Assembly (NCBI GenBank): GCA_016647705.1
Contig: CM028336.1
Coordinates: 13,462,880-13,526,879, forward strand
Direction: 5' to 3'
Source of the DNA: Eucommia ulmoides
Taxonomy: Eukaryota; Streptophyta; Magnoliopsida; Garryales; Eucommiaceae
DNA: 64,000 nt
Shown here: positions 12,601-23,770 of the stretch, piece after piece
Layout: every line of letters begins with the position of its first letter
How positions within the stretch are numbered: the stretch's first letter is position 1
The notes under the pieces: model-generated
Told to the model about the DNA's origin: nothing
The model's input: the letters and a program-made list of their open reading frames with translations, nothing else
Database searches by the model: none
Made by a program: the position numbers and the translations under genes

Positions 12601-12992
12601 TAAAAAAAAAAACTGAAGGGTTAATAGGTTAATCTAATTTGACTTTTAAAAATTTAAGGGGAGCCAATTGTCATTTAAAAATATTTATTTTAACTTTTGA
12701 GAACATCAAGTGGGTATTTGTGTAATTTTTTAAGAGACAAATGAGTTGTTTTAAAAATACATATTTGTTAATTTTGAATAAAATAATTATAAAATATTAT
12801 TATTTTTATTATTATAATTAGAGTGCGCAACAATTGTATTCATAATTTTGATTCAATTAATAAATAGTTATAACATAGCTTGTTAAATTGCTCAGCTTTA
12901 TATGTGTGGAAATATTTATTGTAGGTTTTTAGTTTATTTCTCTTTAGGAGAAATCGAGTGGTGGCCCTAGGAAATTGAATTGTTACAAAGAG
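9669..12992 (+). mobile_element. LTR-type insertion in the gypsy pol region, 5-bp target duplication AAGAG
   Basis: The inserted block 9674-12987 (3314 bp) begins TGTAATATCC and ends GAATTGTTACA, and AAGAG is repeated at 9669-9673 and 12988-12992. A near-copy of the end block lies at 11280-11471 ('aggagaattcgagtggctgc' to TTGTTACA) and is followed at once by a primer-like AGTGGTATCATTGC. The likely reading is a 5' LTR at 9674-11471, then leader, then a shorter second LTR end. No coding capacity is visible, so it is a non-autonomous or heavily reduced element. A segment of about 100 bp at 9850-9960 recurs at 10727-10835. Confidence 0.65.
11735..12140. repeat. Degenerate tandem repeat with 'aggagggcaagtcctgcagg' core
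   Basis: Several units of a short block resembling 'tgacaggagggcatgtcct' are spaced by TG/AT-rich sequence containing 'gatatgttgttgattat'. The array is related to the one at 6590-6760 in the solo LTR, marking the two insertions as members of related LTR families. Confidence 0.55.
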
Positions 12993-13754
12993 TCTAGAGT
13001 GGACAAACAAATGTGAGGAAGCTTTCCAAGCACTAAAGAAATATATCTCGGCACCACTAATATCACTAACCCAAAGCCCGAGCAAGAAATAATTGTATAT
13101 TTGGTTGCATCATCTACCGCCGTAAGCTTGGTACTTGTGTTAAAAAATCAAGGCTTCCAAAGGCATGTCTATTATGTCAGCCACACGCTAAACAGTGTAG
13201 AATCATGTTATCCCCGACCTCGAGTTGATATCTTGTGCCTTGATAATCTCAGTAAGGAAAGTCCAACAGTACTTTTAGTCTTATCCTATGGTGATACTAA
13301 CCATCCAACCGTTGAGGGTCATACTACACCGGCCAGAGACTTCTGGGCGATTGCTCAAATGGTCCATTGAACTCGAGGAGTTCCATATTGAATATTACCC
13401 AAGGACAACCATCAAAGGAGAAGTGTTGGTTGACTGTATCTCAGAATTCACTTTTCCTGATAAAGGGCCCCTACCGAGGTGGAAATAGACCCGGGTCTTG
13501 ACAACAGACAATCAATACTTGGACCGCTTGTGTTGACGGGTCATTAAAGTGGTTCAGGAGCCGGGTTGGTAATCCACACACCTGAGGACGGTATCTTGGA
13601 GCATACTTTAAGATTGGGGTTTAAGGCTACAAACAACGAGGATGAGTATGAAGTATTGATCTCTTATTTGAGGATCCTGAAGAAACTTGGAGCAACTGAT
13701 GTGGAAATCTATTGTGACTCTATTCTCAAAGCAAACCAATTGAATGGGGAATAG
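12993..13754 (+). mobile_element. Ty3/gypsy (Tat-like) fossil: two RNase H regions
   Basis: Continues the element of 8100-9668. The first RNase H region (about 13020-13370) shows 'EAFQALKKY' and 'VYYVSHTLNS.E..YP' patterns. A second region (about 13525-13754) shows a 'DGSL' start, 'ATNNEDEYEVLI' and 'VEIYCDS', which is the pattern of the additional RNase H acquired by the Tat lineage. Integrase is not seen; the sequence passes into LTR-like DNA after 13754. Broken and old. Confidence 0.75.
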
Positions 13755-14504
13755 AAATTGACCTCCTAATGGCCTCATTTCCTTAGCCCCCAAGTTTGAA
13801 AGACAGAAATTAACGCACCCTAGAAAAGAAAAGAGATTTGAATCGAGCGTTGATTCTCTATTTCCCTTTAGATGTTTTTAGAAAACACATTTTTTGAAAT
13901 CTTTATTTCTTGAAAAAAAATTTGGATTCTGAGGCTTTTTTAGACGCAGATTTTGAAAATGATTTTTTTGGGCTGATTTTTTAAAAGAAAATAGAGTCGT
14001 CACCTAATATTGAGCTTAAAAGGTGTGCTAAGTCACTGGAATTTTTTTTGAAAATATTTTAAATTTGAAATGACCCAAATTTGACTCAAAAGTTTAGGTC
14101 TAACTAAAGAATTGAAAAGTTCGGGAGTCTGTTATACTCGGGGAAAGTGTTAGGTACCCCAAGATACCCGTTCAAAATGATACCTTTGTCTAAATAATTT
14201 TGAATTAAAATGAGTGTAGGAGATTTATGACTTTGTTATTAAAGAATAATATTCCCTTTATTTATTTATTTTTTATGGTTTTTGAAAAACAATACAGAAC
14301 AAAAGTAAAATGTCTTCCTTTTAGACTGTCTATCGATTATGAATGGAATCGATAAGTTTGGCCATTGGGGGAATTTTTTATTCTTTTATTAGTTTGGGTT
14401 ACTTTGACAAAACTAAAATATTTTTAATGCATGCAAAAATTTCTTGATGGAATAAGAGAACAAATAAAAAGTAAAATACTTGAATGAAAGCTTCATTTTT
14501 TAGG

Positions 14505-15304
14505 GATCTTTATTATGAAGAAATCCATTTTTATTTTTCAAGATCCTTATTATGAATAAATCCATTTATTTATTTATTTTTTGGATCCTTATTCTGAAGG
14601 AATCTAATTTTAATTTTTTAGGATCCTTATTATGAAGAAAATCTTCTTTCTTTTTTTTTAAATAAAAATACATTTGCAGAAAAAAAAAAAAAAAAAAAAA
14701 AAGGAATGAGATTTTTCTTGAAAACCTTAGAAAATAACTTAAAGGGTTAATAGCACTTTATCCCCCTGTGGTTTGGAAATCGCCACTTACTCCCCTGTGG
14801 TTAGATATTTGTTGCACTTACCCCCTATATCAAGAGGTAAGTGGTTTGAAAATCTAACTACAAGGGGGGTAAGTGACGATTTTCAAATCACAGGGGGGTA
14901 AATGCAAATCAGTCAAACCAGAAAGGGTAAAGTTTAATTAACCCTAACTTAAAAAAACATAAGCGAATAAACTTTTTTTTTAGAAATCTTTTAATGAATA
15001 AATCTCTCTTTTGTTGTTGTTGTTGTTTTTTTTTTTTTTTTTGGGGGGGGGGGGAGGATCTTTATTATGAAGAAATCCTTTTGAAAATAAAAAGATTTGT
15101 AGAAAAATAACAAAATAACTTTTAAAACATATTTAAGTGAATACATTTTTTAGAAATATTTTTTATGAATAAATCTCTTTTCTTTTGGGGAGGGAGGGGG
15201 GGGTGGAGGGGGAGATCCTTATTATGAAGAACACTTTTTTATTTTTTACGATCTTTATTATGAAGAAATCTATTTTTTTAGTTTTTTTACGATCCTTATT
15301 ATAA
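14505..15304. repeat. Dispersed tandem array of 'gatccttattatgaagaaat'
   Basis: Eight occurrences of this block are seen near 14505, 14542, 14583, 14621, 15055, 15214, 15250 and 15291, separated by poly-T-rich spacers. The gap between the fourth and fifth holds MITE copy 2 (14744-14944). Runs of A (14680-14702), T and G (15027-15054, 15186-15212) interrupt it. Confidence 0.7.
14735..14953. mobile_element. MITE copy 2 with 9-bp target duplication
   Basis: The element proper is 14744-14944 (201 bp), with ends GGGTTAATAGCACTTTATCC and AAAGTTTAATTAACCC. It is flanked by a perfect 9-bp duplication TAACTTAAA (14735-14743 and 14945-14953). The body is homologous to copies 1 and 3, with the same alternating CCCCTGTGGTT and GGGGGTAAGTG blocks. 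Confidence 0.85.
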
Positions 15305-17165
15305 AAGGATATAGAGAAAGAAGATAAGAATATATAGTATTGTATTGGTATGTTCAGAATGAGTTCTATGTCCCTAATTATATAGCCACAAGAGCAGGTT
15401 AAATTAGAAAATATATCATCGGACTAAATGGGCTAATAATGCCATACAATCAAGATACCAAAAATAACAAATATATAAATATTATATTTCAACACTCCCC
15501 CTTAAGATGGGGCGAAAAAATATTGATGAGTCCTAATTTGTCAATAGCTCCTGTGGACTTAGTGAAAATATCAACAATCTGTTCGGAATATAGGACAAAA
15601 GTAGGTGTAATGATTCTCGATCGGACTTTCTCACGAATGAAGTAGTTATCTACCTCGATGTGTTTTATCCTTTCATAGAGGATTGAGTCCGAGGATAGCA
15701 TTATAGCGGATTTGTTGTCACAAAATAGCTTAGATGAGTTTCTCACGGGAAGTCTTAGCTTGGTTAGAAAGGAACAAAGCCAAAACGTTCACATGTTCCC
15801 TGTGCCATGGTGCAATACTCAACTTCAGCAGAAGATCGGGAGACGACGAATTGCTTCTTACTCTTCCACGAGATTAGGTGTCTCCCATAAAAGTTGCACA
15901 AGCTAGAGGTCAAACGCCTATTGTTCTTCGATCCTGCTTAGTCAACATCTATACAGTAGGAGAGTCTCTCTTATGCTCCTATCATGTAAAAGAGGCCAAG
16001 ACCGAGGTATGTTTTGAGGTACCGAAGGATATGGTAGACAATATCCGGGTATGGTGTTCGTGGTGAGTGCCTAAACTAGCTTACGACACTAACAACATAT
16101 GTAAGATCTGACCTTGTATTAGTCTGATAGATAAAGCGACCCACAAGTTGCTGATATACTGATTGATCTGATAATAATTATTCCGAGCCTACTGTTAACT
16201 TAAGATTCAAATTCATGGGAGTAGAAATAGATCTACATCCAATCATCTTAGTGTCTTGAAGAAGATCAAGAGTGTATTTTCGCTGGGATAAAGAGATACC
16301 TTGTCGAGACCGGGCAACCTTAATACCTAGAAAGTAGCAGAGATGACCCAAATCCTTGATGTAAAAAATCTGACTGAGATCCTTCTTTACCTGCTCAATA
16401 CCAGACGCGTCGTCTCTTGTGATAATAATGTCATCCACATAAACTGAGATAATAATGCACTATCCCTGGTATTTGTGACGGATGAAGCAAGTATGATCAG
16501 AGTGACACTGGGTAAATCCCATAGTGAGGATAGTTTCGTTGAATCGGTTGAACCATGCACGAGGAGACTGCTTAAGGCCATAAAGGGATTTTCGAAGTCG
16601 ACAAACGTTACTCAAATACTCTCCCTGAGTCCGAAATCTTGGTGGAGGCTCTAACGAACAATAGCGGAGGTTAGGCTTTTGTAGGGGTAGTTTATGATGG
16701 CAAGGGCTAGGGTTATGCAGAGGGTGCTTCGCGATCTGGTTTGCAATTGTTTAGGGTTTGTGGCGGCAATGACTTGGTGGTGGCTGTTATTGCGAGCTAG
16801 GGTTTTGGGATTTGGTAGTTTGGTGGTGGTCTGCCGATGGTTAGGGTTTCGGGGCTGGTGGCAGTGGTGGCTAGTGGTGGGTTTGGTGGAAAAATTTTGG
16901 CCCTTGATACCAAAAATGATATAGGGAAAGAGGAGAAGAATATATTATATTGTATTGTTATGTTCAGAATGGGTTCTATATATCTAATTATATAGCTGCA
17001 GGAGTAGGATAAATTAGGAAATATATCACCGGAATAAATGGGCTAATAATGTCCTACAATCAAGATACCAAAAATAACAAATACATAAATATCGTATTTC
17101 AACACTCCCTCTCAAGCTGGGGAAAAAAAATATGCAAAAAAATATTGATGAGTCCTAACTTGCCA
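15305..17165 (-). mobile_element. Antisense Ty1/copia fossil with two LTRs and a trailing fragment
   Basis: Two similar LTRs lie at about 15305-15493 and 16917-17104; each begins TGTTGAAATA on the minus strand. Next to the right-hand one a primer-like TTTTGGTATCAAGGGCC (antisense of about 16897-16913) points inward. Between them, minus-strand blocks match copia reverse transcriptase (about 16180-16580, 'DDIII' and 'YFLGIKVARS') and RNase H (about 15489-15746, 'CDNKSA', 'KHIEVDNYFIREK', 'FTKS'). Beyond the right LTR the 3'-end coding tail and purine tract appear again (17105-17165), so this is a remnant of a chained copy. Much of pol is missing; broken. Confidence 0.75.
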
Positions 17166-18330
17166 ATAGTTTAACTTAAATGTCGAAAATGTAAAGTACT
17201 AAAAAGCAAAGATTGAAAAAGTAAGTTTATTTTTTTTTATTTTTTTTAGGTGTCCCTTGGAATGTCCTTAGTTTTTCTAGTTTTACATCCTTTATTTTGA
17301 GTGGTTTAGACAAAAAGTAAAGGTGTATTTAAGAAAGTGTTAGAGCAACTTACCATGGTTTCAAAGAATTCATTCTTTTCTTTAACTTCTTCCTTCTATT
17401 TTTCTCCTTCTTCTTTTCATTATTTTTCTAATTCTTTGTCTCTTTTCTTTTATGGGTTTTTTAGAGAGAGAGTACGGGGTAAGGGTGGTAAAAAAGAATT
17501 TTGAGTGCATGTCAAGATGAAGCTTGCAAGAGTGTGAAAAATGAGAAAAGGGGGTTGGCCTTTATAGGAGACCCTTGTTTCACCCATTCAGGGATGCATG
17601 CGCATCACTGGATGCCCAAAGTAGGCAAGTGGGCCTGTTAGTTTTCCTATTGACTAACAACCCTCCATTACATGTTTTTCATACTTTAGCCCTTAGAAAT
17701 TGTATTTCGTGAGGAATCTTGAAAAATCACTCCCTTAAGTCATACCACTTTGGTAAAATAGCTAACTACCATCCCCAAACTCTTTCTTCCACTCCCAAAG
17801 TGGATCTCATGCCTTGTCTTATTCAAAATAGGGGAGGAGGACGTGTTGCGGGTCCTAGGGGCACTTTTATTTAATTAAAATGTAATTATTTATTTATTTT
17901 TTGGAATGGATTTGAAAAACATTAAATTAGAACATCTAGTATATGATTGGAATGACCAATTTTAGAAAACAAATGACATTGATTGTTAATTTGATGAAAT
18001 TCGCGAATTTAATCAAGTTTTGGGGTCAAAATGAAAACTTGTGCTAAATACATGATTTCTTAAAATTGATACTTTGGGAATGAAATTAATCAATTAGTAA
18101 GTGGTATACTCTTGAGAACCACTTTCAATTTGATCAATTTAATCCAAAAATAACTTTTAAATTTTCAGTTTTAACCCAAAGTTTTAGTAAAACCTTCGAA
18201 CTCATTTGAAGCTTCAATTTTGATTTCTTTAAAACATTTTTTATTTATCATTTTTGCTTCCATTTTAATTTTATTTATTTTTATGCCTTGTGTTTGGGTT
18301 GGGTAAAATGCGATGTGTACAGAAATACCT
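17166..18330 (+). mobile_element. Tat-type LTR 3' part
   Basis: Non-coding sequence with a short 'ggcctttataggagaccctt' block (probable R region) near 17558-17577 and a probable LTR end 'aaaatgcgatgtgtacag' near 18305-18322. The same pair of landmarks recurs in the debris at 19780-20962. Orientation is taken from those landmarks. Confidence 0.4.
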
Positions 18331-18455
18331 ATCAAAAACATTTGTATCCATTGGTTACCATCGTCGCCAATGAGGTCCAAGTGATAAGTATAATAATTCC
18401 CAATAAGTATTCTTACCACCTAGTGTTTGTTGTATGTAAAGCAAAAATGACCATA

Positions 18456-18600
18456 AGGTCACGTTTGATACATGAGATTCATCTTGAGATTTGAATGAAG
18501 TTGGGTATAACCATTCCGTTCCTACGTTTGGTTGGTGGGATTGACTTTTATTCCCATTCCCAAGTAATGACTAATCCCACAATTCATGGGATTAGTCAAT
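18456..18600. repeat. Inverted-repeat remnant with 'gggattgac..gggattagtcaatccc'
   Basis: A compact palindromic block occurs around 'atgggattagtcaatcccaa' (18587-18606), with a related 'tgggattgactttt' and 'tgactaatccca' just upstream. It probably belongs to a small inverted-repeat DNA element whose other parts lie between 18456 and 19760. Confidence 0.4.
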
Positions 18601-18714
18601 CCCAAATGAAATGAGATATTGGGTAAGAAAAAGAGCTTATACTTCTATTTCCGTATTTTTCACAATAGAAAATAAAATTCGTATGGTGGTGTTGCTTTCA
18701 TATTTCTGTTCCTA

Positions 18715-18925
18715 GAAAACATGGAACGGAAATAGAAATATGGAAACGAAATCTGGGAACAAAAATAGAAATCTGGGAACAAAACAGAAACAGAAATATG
18801 GGAACAAAAATAGAAATCTGGGAACAAAAACAAAAACAGAAATCTGGGAACAAAATCAAAAACAAAAATCTGGGAACATATTTATGTTTTTGTTCCCAGA
18901 TTTCTATTTTTGTTCTAAGAAAACC
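18715..18925. repeat. Tandem repeat of about 20 bp with inverted final unit
   Basis: Seven or so units of 'aatctgggaacaaaaacaga' run from 18750 to 18880, then the complementary 'tgttcccagatttctatttt' appears at 18890-18910. The array can therefore fold on itself. The repeats explain the long overlapping reading frames on both strands here, which are not genes. Confidence 0.75.
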
Positions 18926-19340
18926 TGGAATATAGATATAAAACTCGGAATACATAACTTTTCTTCTATATGTTTATTTGTATTCCCAATTTTATGAAAA
19001 TATAAACACTAAACAAGTGAGGTATAAGTGGGGTTTGATGTTTTTATCTTAAGTCTGTTAACAAAATGATTGAAACATAATTAGTAAAATAGGAGAAAAA
19101 AATTTCTGTTCTATTCTCAGATTTTTACAACAAACTCCTGGAATCAGAACATAAGCAAACCATTTTGTTTTGTTTCAGTTATAAGTTTTTTTGAGAATAG
19201 AAAAAAGAGAAACAAAAACACGAAAGTACTTCCAAACCCTTTAGTTTGTCGAGTTAAAGGATAACCTAGGTGACATTTGTTTAGTGTATCTGAATAATTT
19301 TGTTATGTTCCGAAAATTTTGTTCTAAAACTTCCGAATAT

Positions 19341-19559
19341 TTAAGAATAGGGTTAATAACACTTTACTCCTCTGTGGTTTGGCTAATTTGCATTTAACCT
19401 CTGTGGTTTGTAAATCGCCACTTACCCCCTATGGTTAGATATTTGTTGCACTTACCCCCTATATCAGGAGGGTAAGTGGTTTGAAAATCTAACCACATGA
19501 AGGTAAGTGCAAATCAGTCAAACTATAGGGGGGTAAAGTTTAATTAACCCTTAAGAATA
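19341..19559. mobile_element. MITE copy 3 with 9-bp target duplication
   Basis: The element proper is 19350-19550 (201 bp), with ends GGGTTAATAACACTTTACTC and AAAGTTTAATTAACCC. It is flanked by a perfect 9-bp duplication TTAAGAATA (19341-19349 and 19551-19559). It is homologous to the copies at 5448-5650 and 14744-14944. Confidence 0.85.
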
Positions 19560-19779
19560 TTGTTTCATTTTTATTTATTGGTCATTCCAATACCACGTTT
19601 AATGTATTTTGTAACCAAATATAGGAATGGTAATGGTCATTCCAATACCATGTTTAATCTTATTTGTCGCCAAACATAGGAATGGTAATAGTCATTCCAT
19701 TCCAATACTACATTTATTTCAATACCACAATCATTTCATTCCAGCGTAACAAATGTAGCGTAAAAGAACTTATAGTAGA

Positions 19780-20800
19780 AGAGAAACATGAAAATTAAAA
19801 AGAATTGCATAAAAAAATTATACCTAGCTTGGAGGTGAGGGATTTGACCATTGGAACTTGATTTTTGGATGGAATTTTGAATATTTGGGTATTAGGGTGT
19901 CACTTAGGCAGAATAACAGTATGGTGTTCAGAAACATTCTCTCGGACTTGGCCTCTTGAGAGAGAAAAATTGGCTATTTATATCAAAAATATGGTAGGGT
20001 CGCATAGGGCTGGGCTCCACTCTTGAGCACGACCCTAGTTCATACATGGCAGGCCTTGGTTGGTTAGTTTTTGAAAATATACCATGTGTTCTTTCTATTA
20101 AACAAATCTATTGAGGTTTCTGAGAGTATTAATTAAAAATATTTTTGAATGATTTTTGGAAATTAAATTCAGATTAATGTGTCGTGTGTCCAATTTCGAT
20201 TAGGTATGATGATGAGATGGTGATGTCATCTTTGATGATGTCAATTGATGACATAAGCATGGAATAAATTAATATTAAATTTAATACTTTTATTATTCCA
20301 TAATTTATGATAACGTTCTTTTGAAATTAAACATAAATTTATGATTTCAATTGAGTCTTTTATTTTAAATCGAAGTTTAATTTGATCAAATTATTTTGGC
20401 AAATGTCCTCCAATGTATGACTAGATTATTGATTACAAAAGTTAGGGTTTTTGAAACCATTTTTTTTTTAAAGAATTTAATCGAGAAATTCAAATTTGAT
20501 TTAAATTCAAATTGAGGGTTAATTTACGACTTGGCCCCTAAAAATGTTCAATCAAACCTTCAATTTGCCTAAGATTTTTTTGCAATTAATTAAAATTTTA
20601 ATTAGACATTTTTGTAGAAATTAATCGACTTTATGAAATAAGTTAAAGTCTATCAAGGGTAAGAGTTAAATTTTAGTTAATTCCCAAAATACCCTTAGGA
20701 AAACTCGGGCTAAATTGAGCATTTTTGGGTCACCGATTGGCAGTAAGTTTTTTTCAATCTTCAAAATGAACGTTTCCTTGCCTTTCCTTAAAAAAAGTTT

Positions 20801-20840
<40 letters not shown>

Positions 20841-20962
20841 AATTTTGCCCTTGGGCCACAAAAAGAATAATTTTTTTAAAAATATTGATTTTGCTTGGGA
20901 ATATTATTTTATGTCATATAGGGGTTTTGTGAGGGACAAAATGCGTGTATACAGATGTTTTG
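19780..20962 (+). mobile_element. Tat-type LTR 3' part, second copy
   Basis: Resembles 17166-18330 in landmark order: 'gagagagaaaaattggctat' with 'tttatatcaaa' near 19958-19987, AT-rich non-coding sequence, a long T run (20799-20833), and a probable end 'caaaatgcgtgtatacag' at 20938-20955. No coding is seen. Boundaries are approximate. Confidence 0.4.
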
Positions 20963-21449
20963 TTAACTTATATCCTAAATGTTCCTAATCTGGTTGGAGT
21001 GTTAAAACGGGTCTTTAAGAATTCGAACTAGCTTGTGGGGTATTTTTTTCCTTTTAGAACAATGAGTCTTAACCATTAGTATGAGATACTAGAACAATCA
21101 CATGGGGACTAACTAAAGTAGTAAGCATTGGTCTAAGTCCACCCAAGAGGAGAGTGACTTGGGTATAGAAAATAACTATGTCAATTTTAGTCTCTTTTGA
21201 TTTGGTTTTTTAAATCACACTTATCAAATATATAATGACGTACAAGTATTAAATAGGTACAACGAGATACATATAAAATCAAAGTAAATGCAAGCACACA
21301 CAACAGATAGGGATAAAGACAATGTAGACATATAGATTTATAGTAGCTCGATAAGGCCTGTTCTTACCTATGTCTACTCCCCCGAGCTTCTTTGGATCCT
21401 TTAGAGAATTCTAATCCACTACATTCTAATCTTCTTCTGAGGTGAATAC

Positions 21450-21705
21450 CAATTTGTTACACTCTCACAAGATAAGGAATGTTTATATCTTTCTATAATC
21501 TTTCACTAGAAAAGTTTGTTTATACCTAGCTACACTCTTTCTAAGCCAAGCTACGTTTATGACTTGCTATGCTCTCTCACAAGACAAGTTCATTTATGCA
21601 TTGCTACAATCTCTCACTAGACAAATTCGTTTATGCCTAGCTATATTATTTCACTACACAAGTTCATTTATGCCTAGCTACAATCTCTCTTAGACTAACA
21701 CCCTC
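21450..21705. repeat. Tandem repeat of about 45-50 bp in an antisense LTR
   Basis: Five or six imperfect units share 'gctacaatctctcactagac' and 'aagttcatttatgcctagct'. I see no counterpart array in the other copia LTRs of the window, so the array may be private to this LTR. Confidence 0.65.
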
Positions 21706-23442
21706 TTCTAAGTTACAGTTCACATGCTCACAATATGAATTTTCTATTTTGTTAGTTTTACGAGTTTAACCCTTGGAACTTTTATAAATGACATACAATT
21801 CAATACATCCTATATTGAATCTTCTAGGTGCTGGTAAAAAGGATGTGTACAAATGATATTTCAAGTGATGGAATGTACAAAAATAATTACTTATGATAGA
21901 CATACGTTCAATGTAGATCAAGTGATATAAAGGAAAAAATAATTAACTCAATTATGCTCAAGTATAATAAGACTAATTCTTTTTCAATCCAAGATAACAC
22001 ATTTCAAGATGGTAATATTCTCTTCGAAAGTTCGATGAAATTGTTGAATTAGTTTACCTCTTACTGAATTGGTACAGGGGGATTTAAGTTCTCGATGAGT
22101 AACTTAATCTCATCATCGGTGCAAGTTCTTCCTTATCCGATATACCAAGTCTAACAAATTTGTGATGTATGTAGCAAACGGTTTTGGATAACTCTTAGAA
22201 AGTTCTTATGGTTTTCTCAATAATGACAGATTTTGAATATAAATATTTTATCACTTGTAAAGCACAACATAAAAATCCAATTTGTTTATCACTATTTAAA
22301 ATCTATATAATCTAGAGTAGATATAAGTCAAGTAATTCAAATACAGATATACAGTAATTCACACAAGAACAAATTTATCACAAATAATATACAATTAAGC
22401 TGTAACAAACTCAACGGTATGAACATAGATGTACACAATATAGATGTACTGGAATATAAGTAGTTCTAAGCTTGATTCCTCCAAGAATTCTCCATTTTAT
22501 ATGCAAAAGTCTCTTAGAATAGCTCATTATGGTGATTATCTTAAATTCTCACTCTTTTCGGTAATGTAGTGTTATATGAACACTATTTTACTCAATAATG
22601 ATCCAAAAGTGGTATACACACAAGAATGAGGCCCTAAGAATGTACAATGTATGATGGGTTTGAGGAATTTTTTGAATTATTAAATTATATTTCTTCTTGT
22701 GAAACAAAGGTGTTTAAGACCTCATTTTATAGGTCTCGAATCTAAGCAATTTGAAATGAATTTGTTGTGTTTTATTGATATGAATGTTAGGTACAATTAA
22801 TCTGATGATATATTGATCTTACAATGTTCCAATTCATCCAATTTGAGCAAATTACCATTGGGACACAAGTAGCAAGTAAAAAGGTTGCATTTCAGGGCTT
22901 GAAAAATGAGAACTTTATATTCAACAATTTGCCCATTAATCTTATCTCTTAATTCAACATAATTGATTCATTTCAAAGATAAAATGTTTAATTGATATTC
23001 TAAACTTATTTGAATCAATATGGTGTTCAATTTAAAGTCAAATTTATGTTTTGCTCAGTGTATTAAAACAACCCCGATAATCGCTTGACCAGTTTTAACG
23101 ATCAATTGATTGATGTTCTTGGTTGGCTATTTTGGACAACCTATTGGTGTAATCAATCGTCTGACTCATTTGGTTAGTTAACCAATTGTTCAATTCTACT
23201 TTAGTTTAAAACCTAATGCCGTAATCAGTTGACCGATGATGCCTATTGGTTGATGGGTTTGGGTTGGTTTTTATTTCTTTAAGGTTATTGGCTGGATCCG
23301 TTCACTAGTTTTGGGTATCAGTTGACCAGTTTTTACATGATTTTAGTTTTTAGCCTATTTTCAATTATTTTCAGTTTGTTATTAATCACCATTGTTCTAG
23401 ACTTAATTGTACACATCTATAAGCAATCCAAATGCATATACA

Positions 23443-23445
<3 letters not shown>

Positions 23446-23477
<32 letters not shown>

Positions 23478-23478
23478 C
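23446..23478. repeat. Microsatellite (TG)n followed by (TA)n
   Basis: A compound TG then TA dinucleotide run inside the antisense LTR region. Confidence 0.9.
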
Positions 23479-23770
23479 CCAATAATCATACGTTATGTAA
23501 TAATGCAAGTGTTATTGGTGTTTTGTCCTGTAGAGTCAATGCGAGTATTGAAGAATAGGGAATGAGTTACCTTATTTTTCGATATACAACGTATTTGTTT
23601 TAAACCCTCCCAGGCCTCGTGAATCTTCGTTTTGGCTTTTATCTTCAATCTTGATCATCAACTCTTTAGAGTCTTTAGTCTTTTAATTATTTGAACTTTG
23701 ATCATTTGTTCTTCACTCTTTGAGTCATCATTTTTCATCACTCTTTGATGACACAATTAACTTGAATATT

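Larger units (their letters stand above)
13755..15304 (+). mobile_element. Tat-type LTR or leader debris with tandem repeats
   Basis: The blocks 'gagtcgtcacctaatattga' (13986-14005) and 'ggaaagtgttaggtacccca' (about 14142-14161) are typical of Tat-like gypsy LTR or leader regions. Downstream lies an array built on 'ggatccttattatgaagaaa' that is interrupted by MITE copy 2 and by homopolymer runs. No coding. It is cut on the right by an antisense copia fossil; similar debris resumes at 17166. Confidence 0.5.
21190..23770 (-). mobile_element. Antisense Ty1/copia-type LTR
   Basis: The landmark 'tttatagtagctcgataagg' and 'tctactcccccgagcttctt' (21340-21392) is the reverse complement of the GAGCTCGGGGGAC..TAGA block found near LTR ends elsewhere in the window, and matches 46355-46402. 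A tandem array follows (21450-21705), then a cluster of degenerate TTGACCAG/TCGACTGA-type motifs at 23080-23335. The motif cluster, array and end block appear in the order expected for this LTR family read in reverse. No primer site or coding region was found beside it. Confidence 0.55.

Noticed and set aside
18698-18997. Two 85-codon frames on opposite strands
   Set aside because: Both are readings of the 20-bp tandem repeat with its inverted end.
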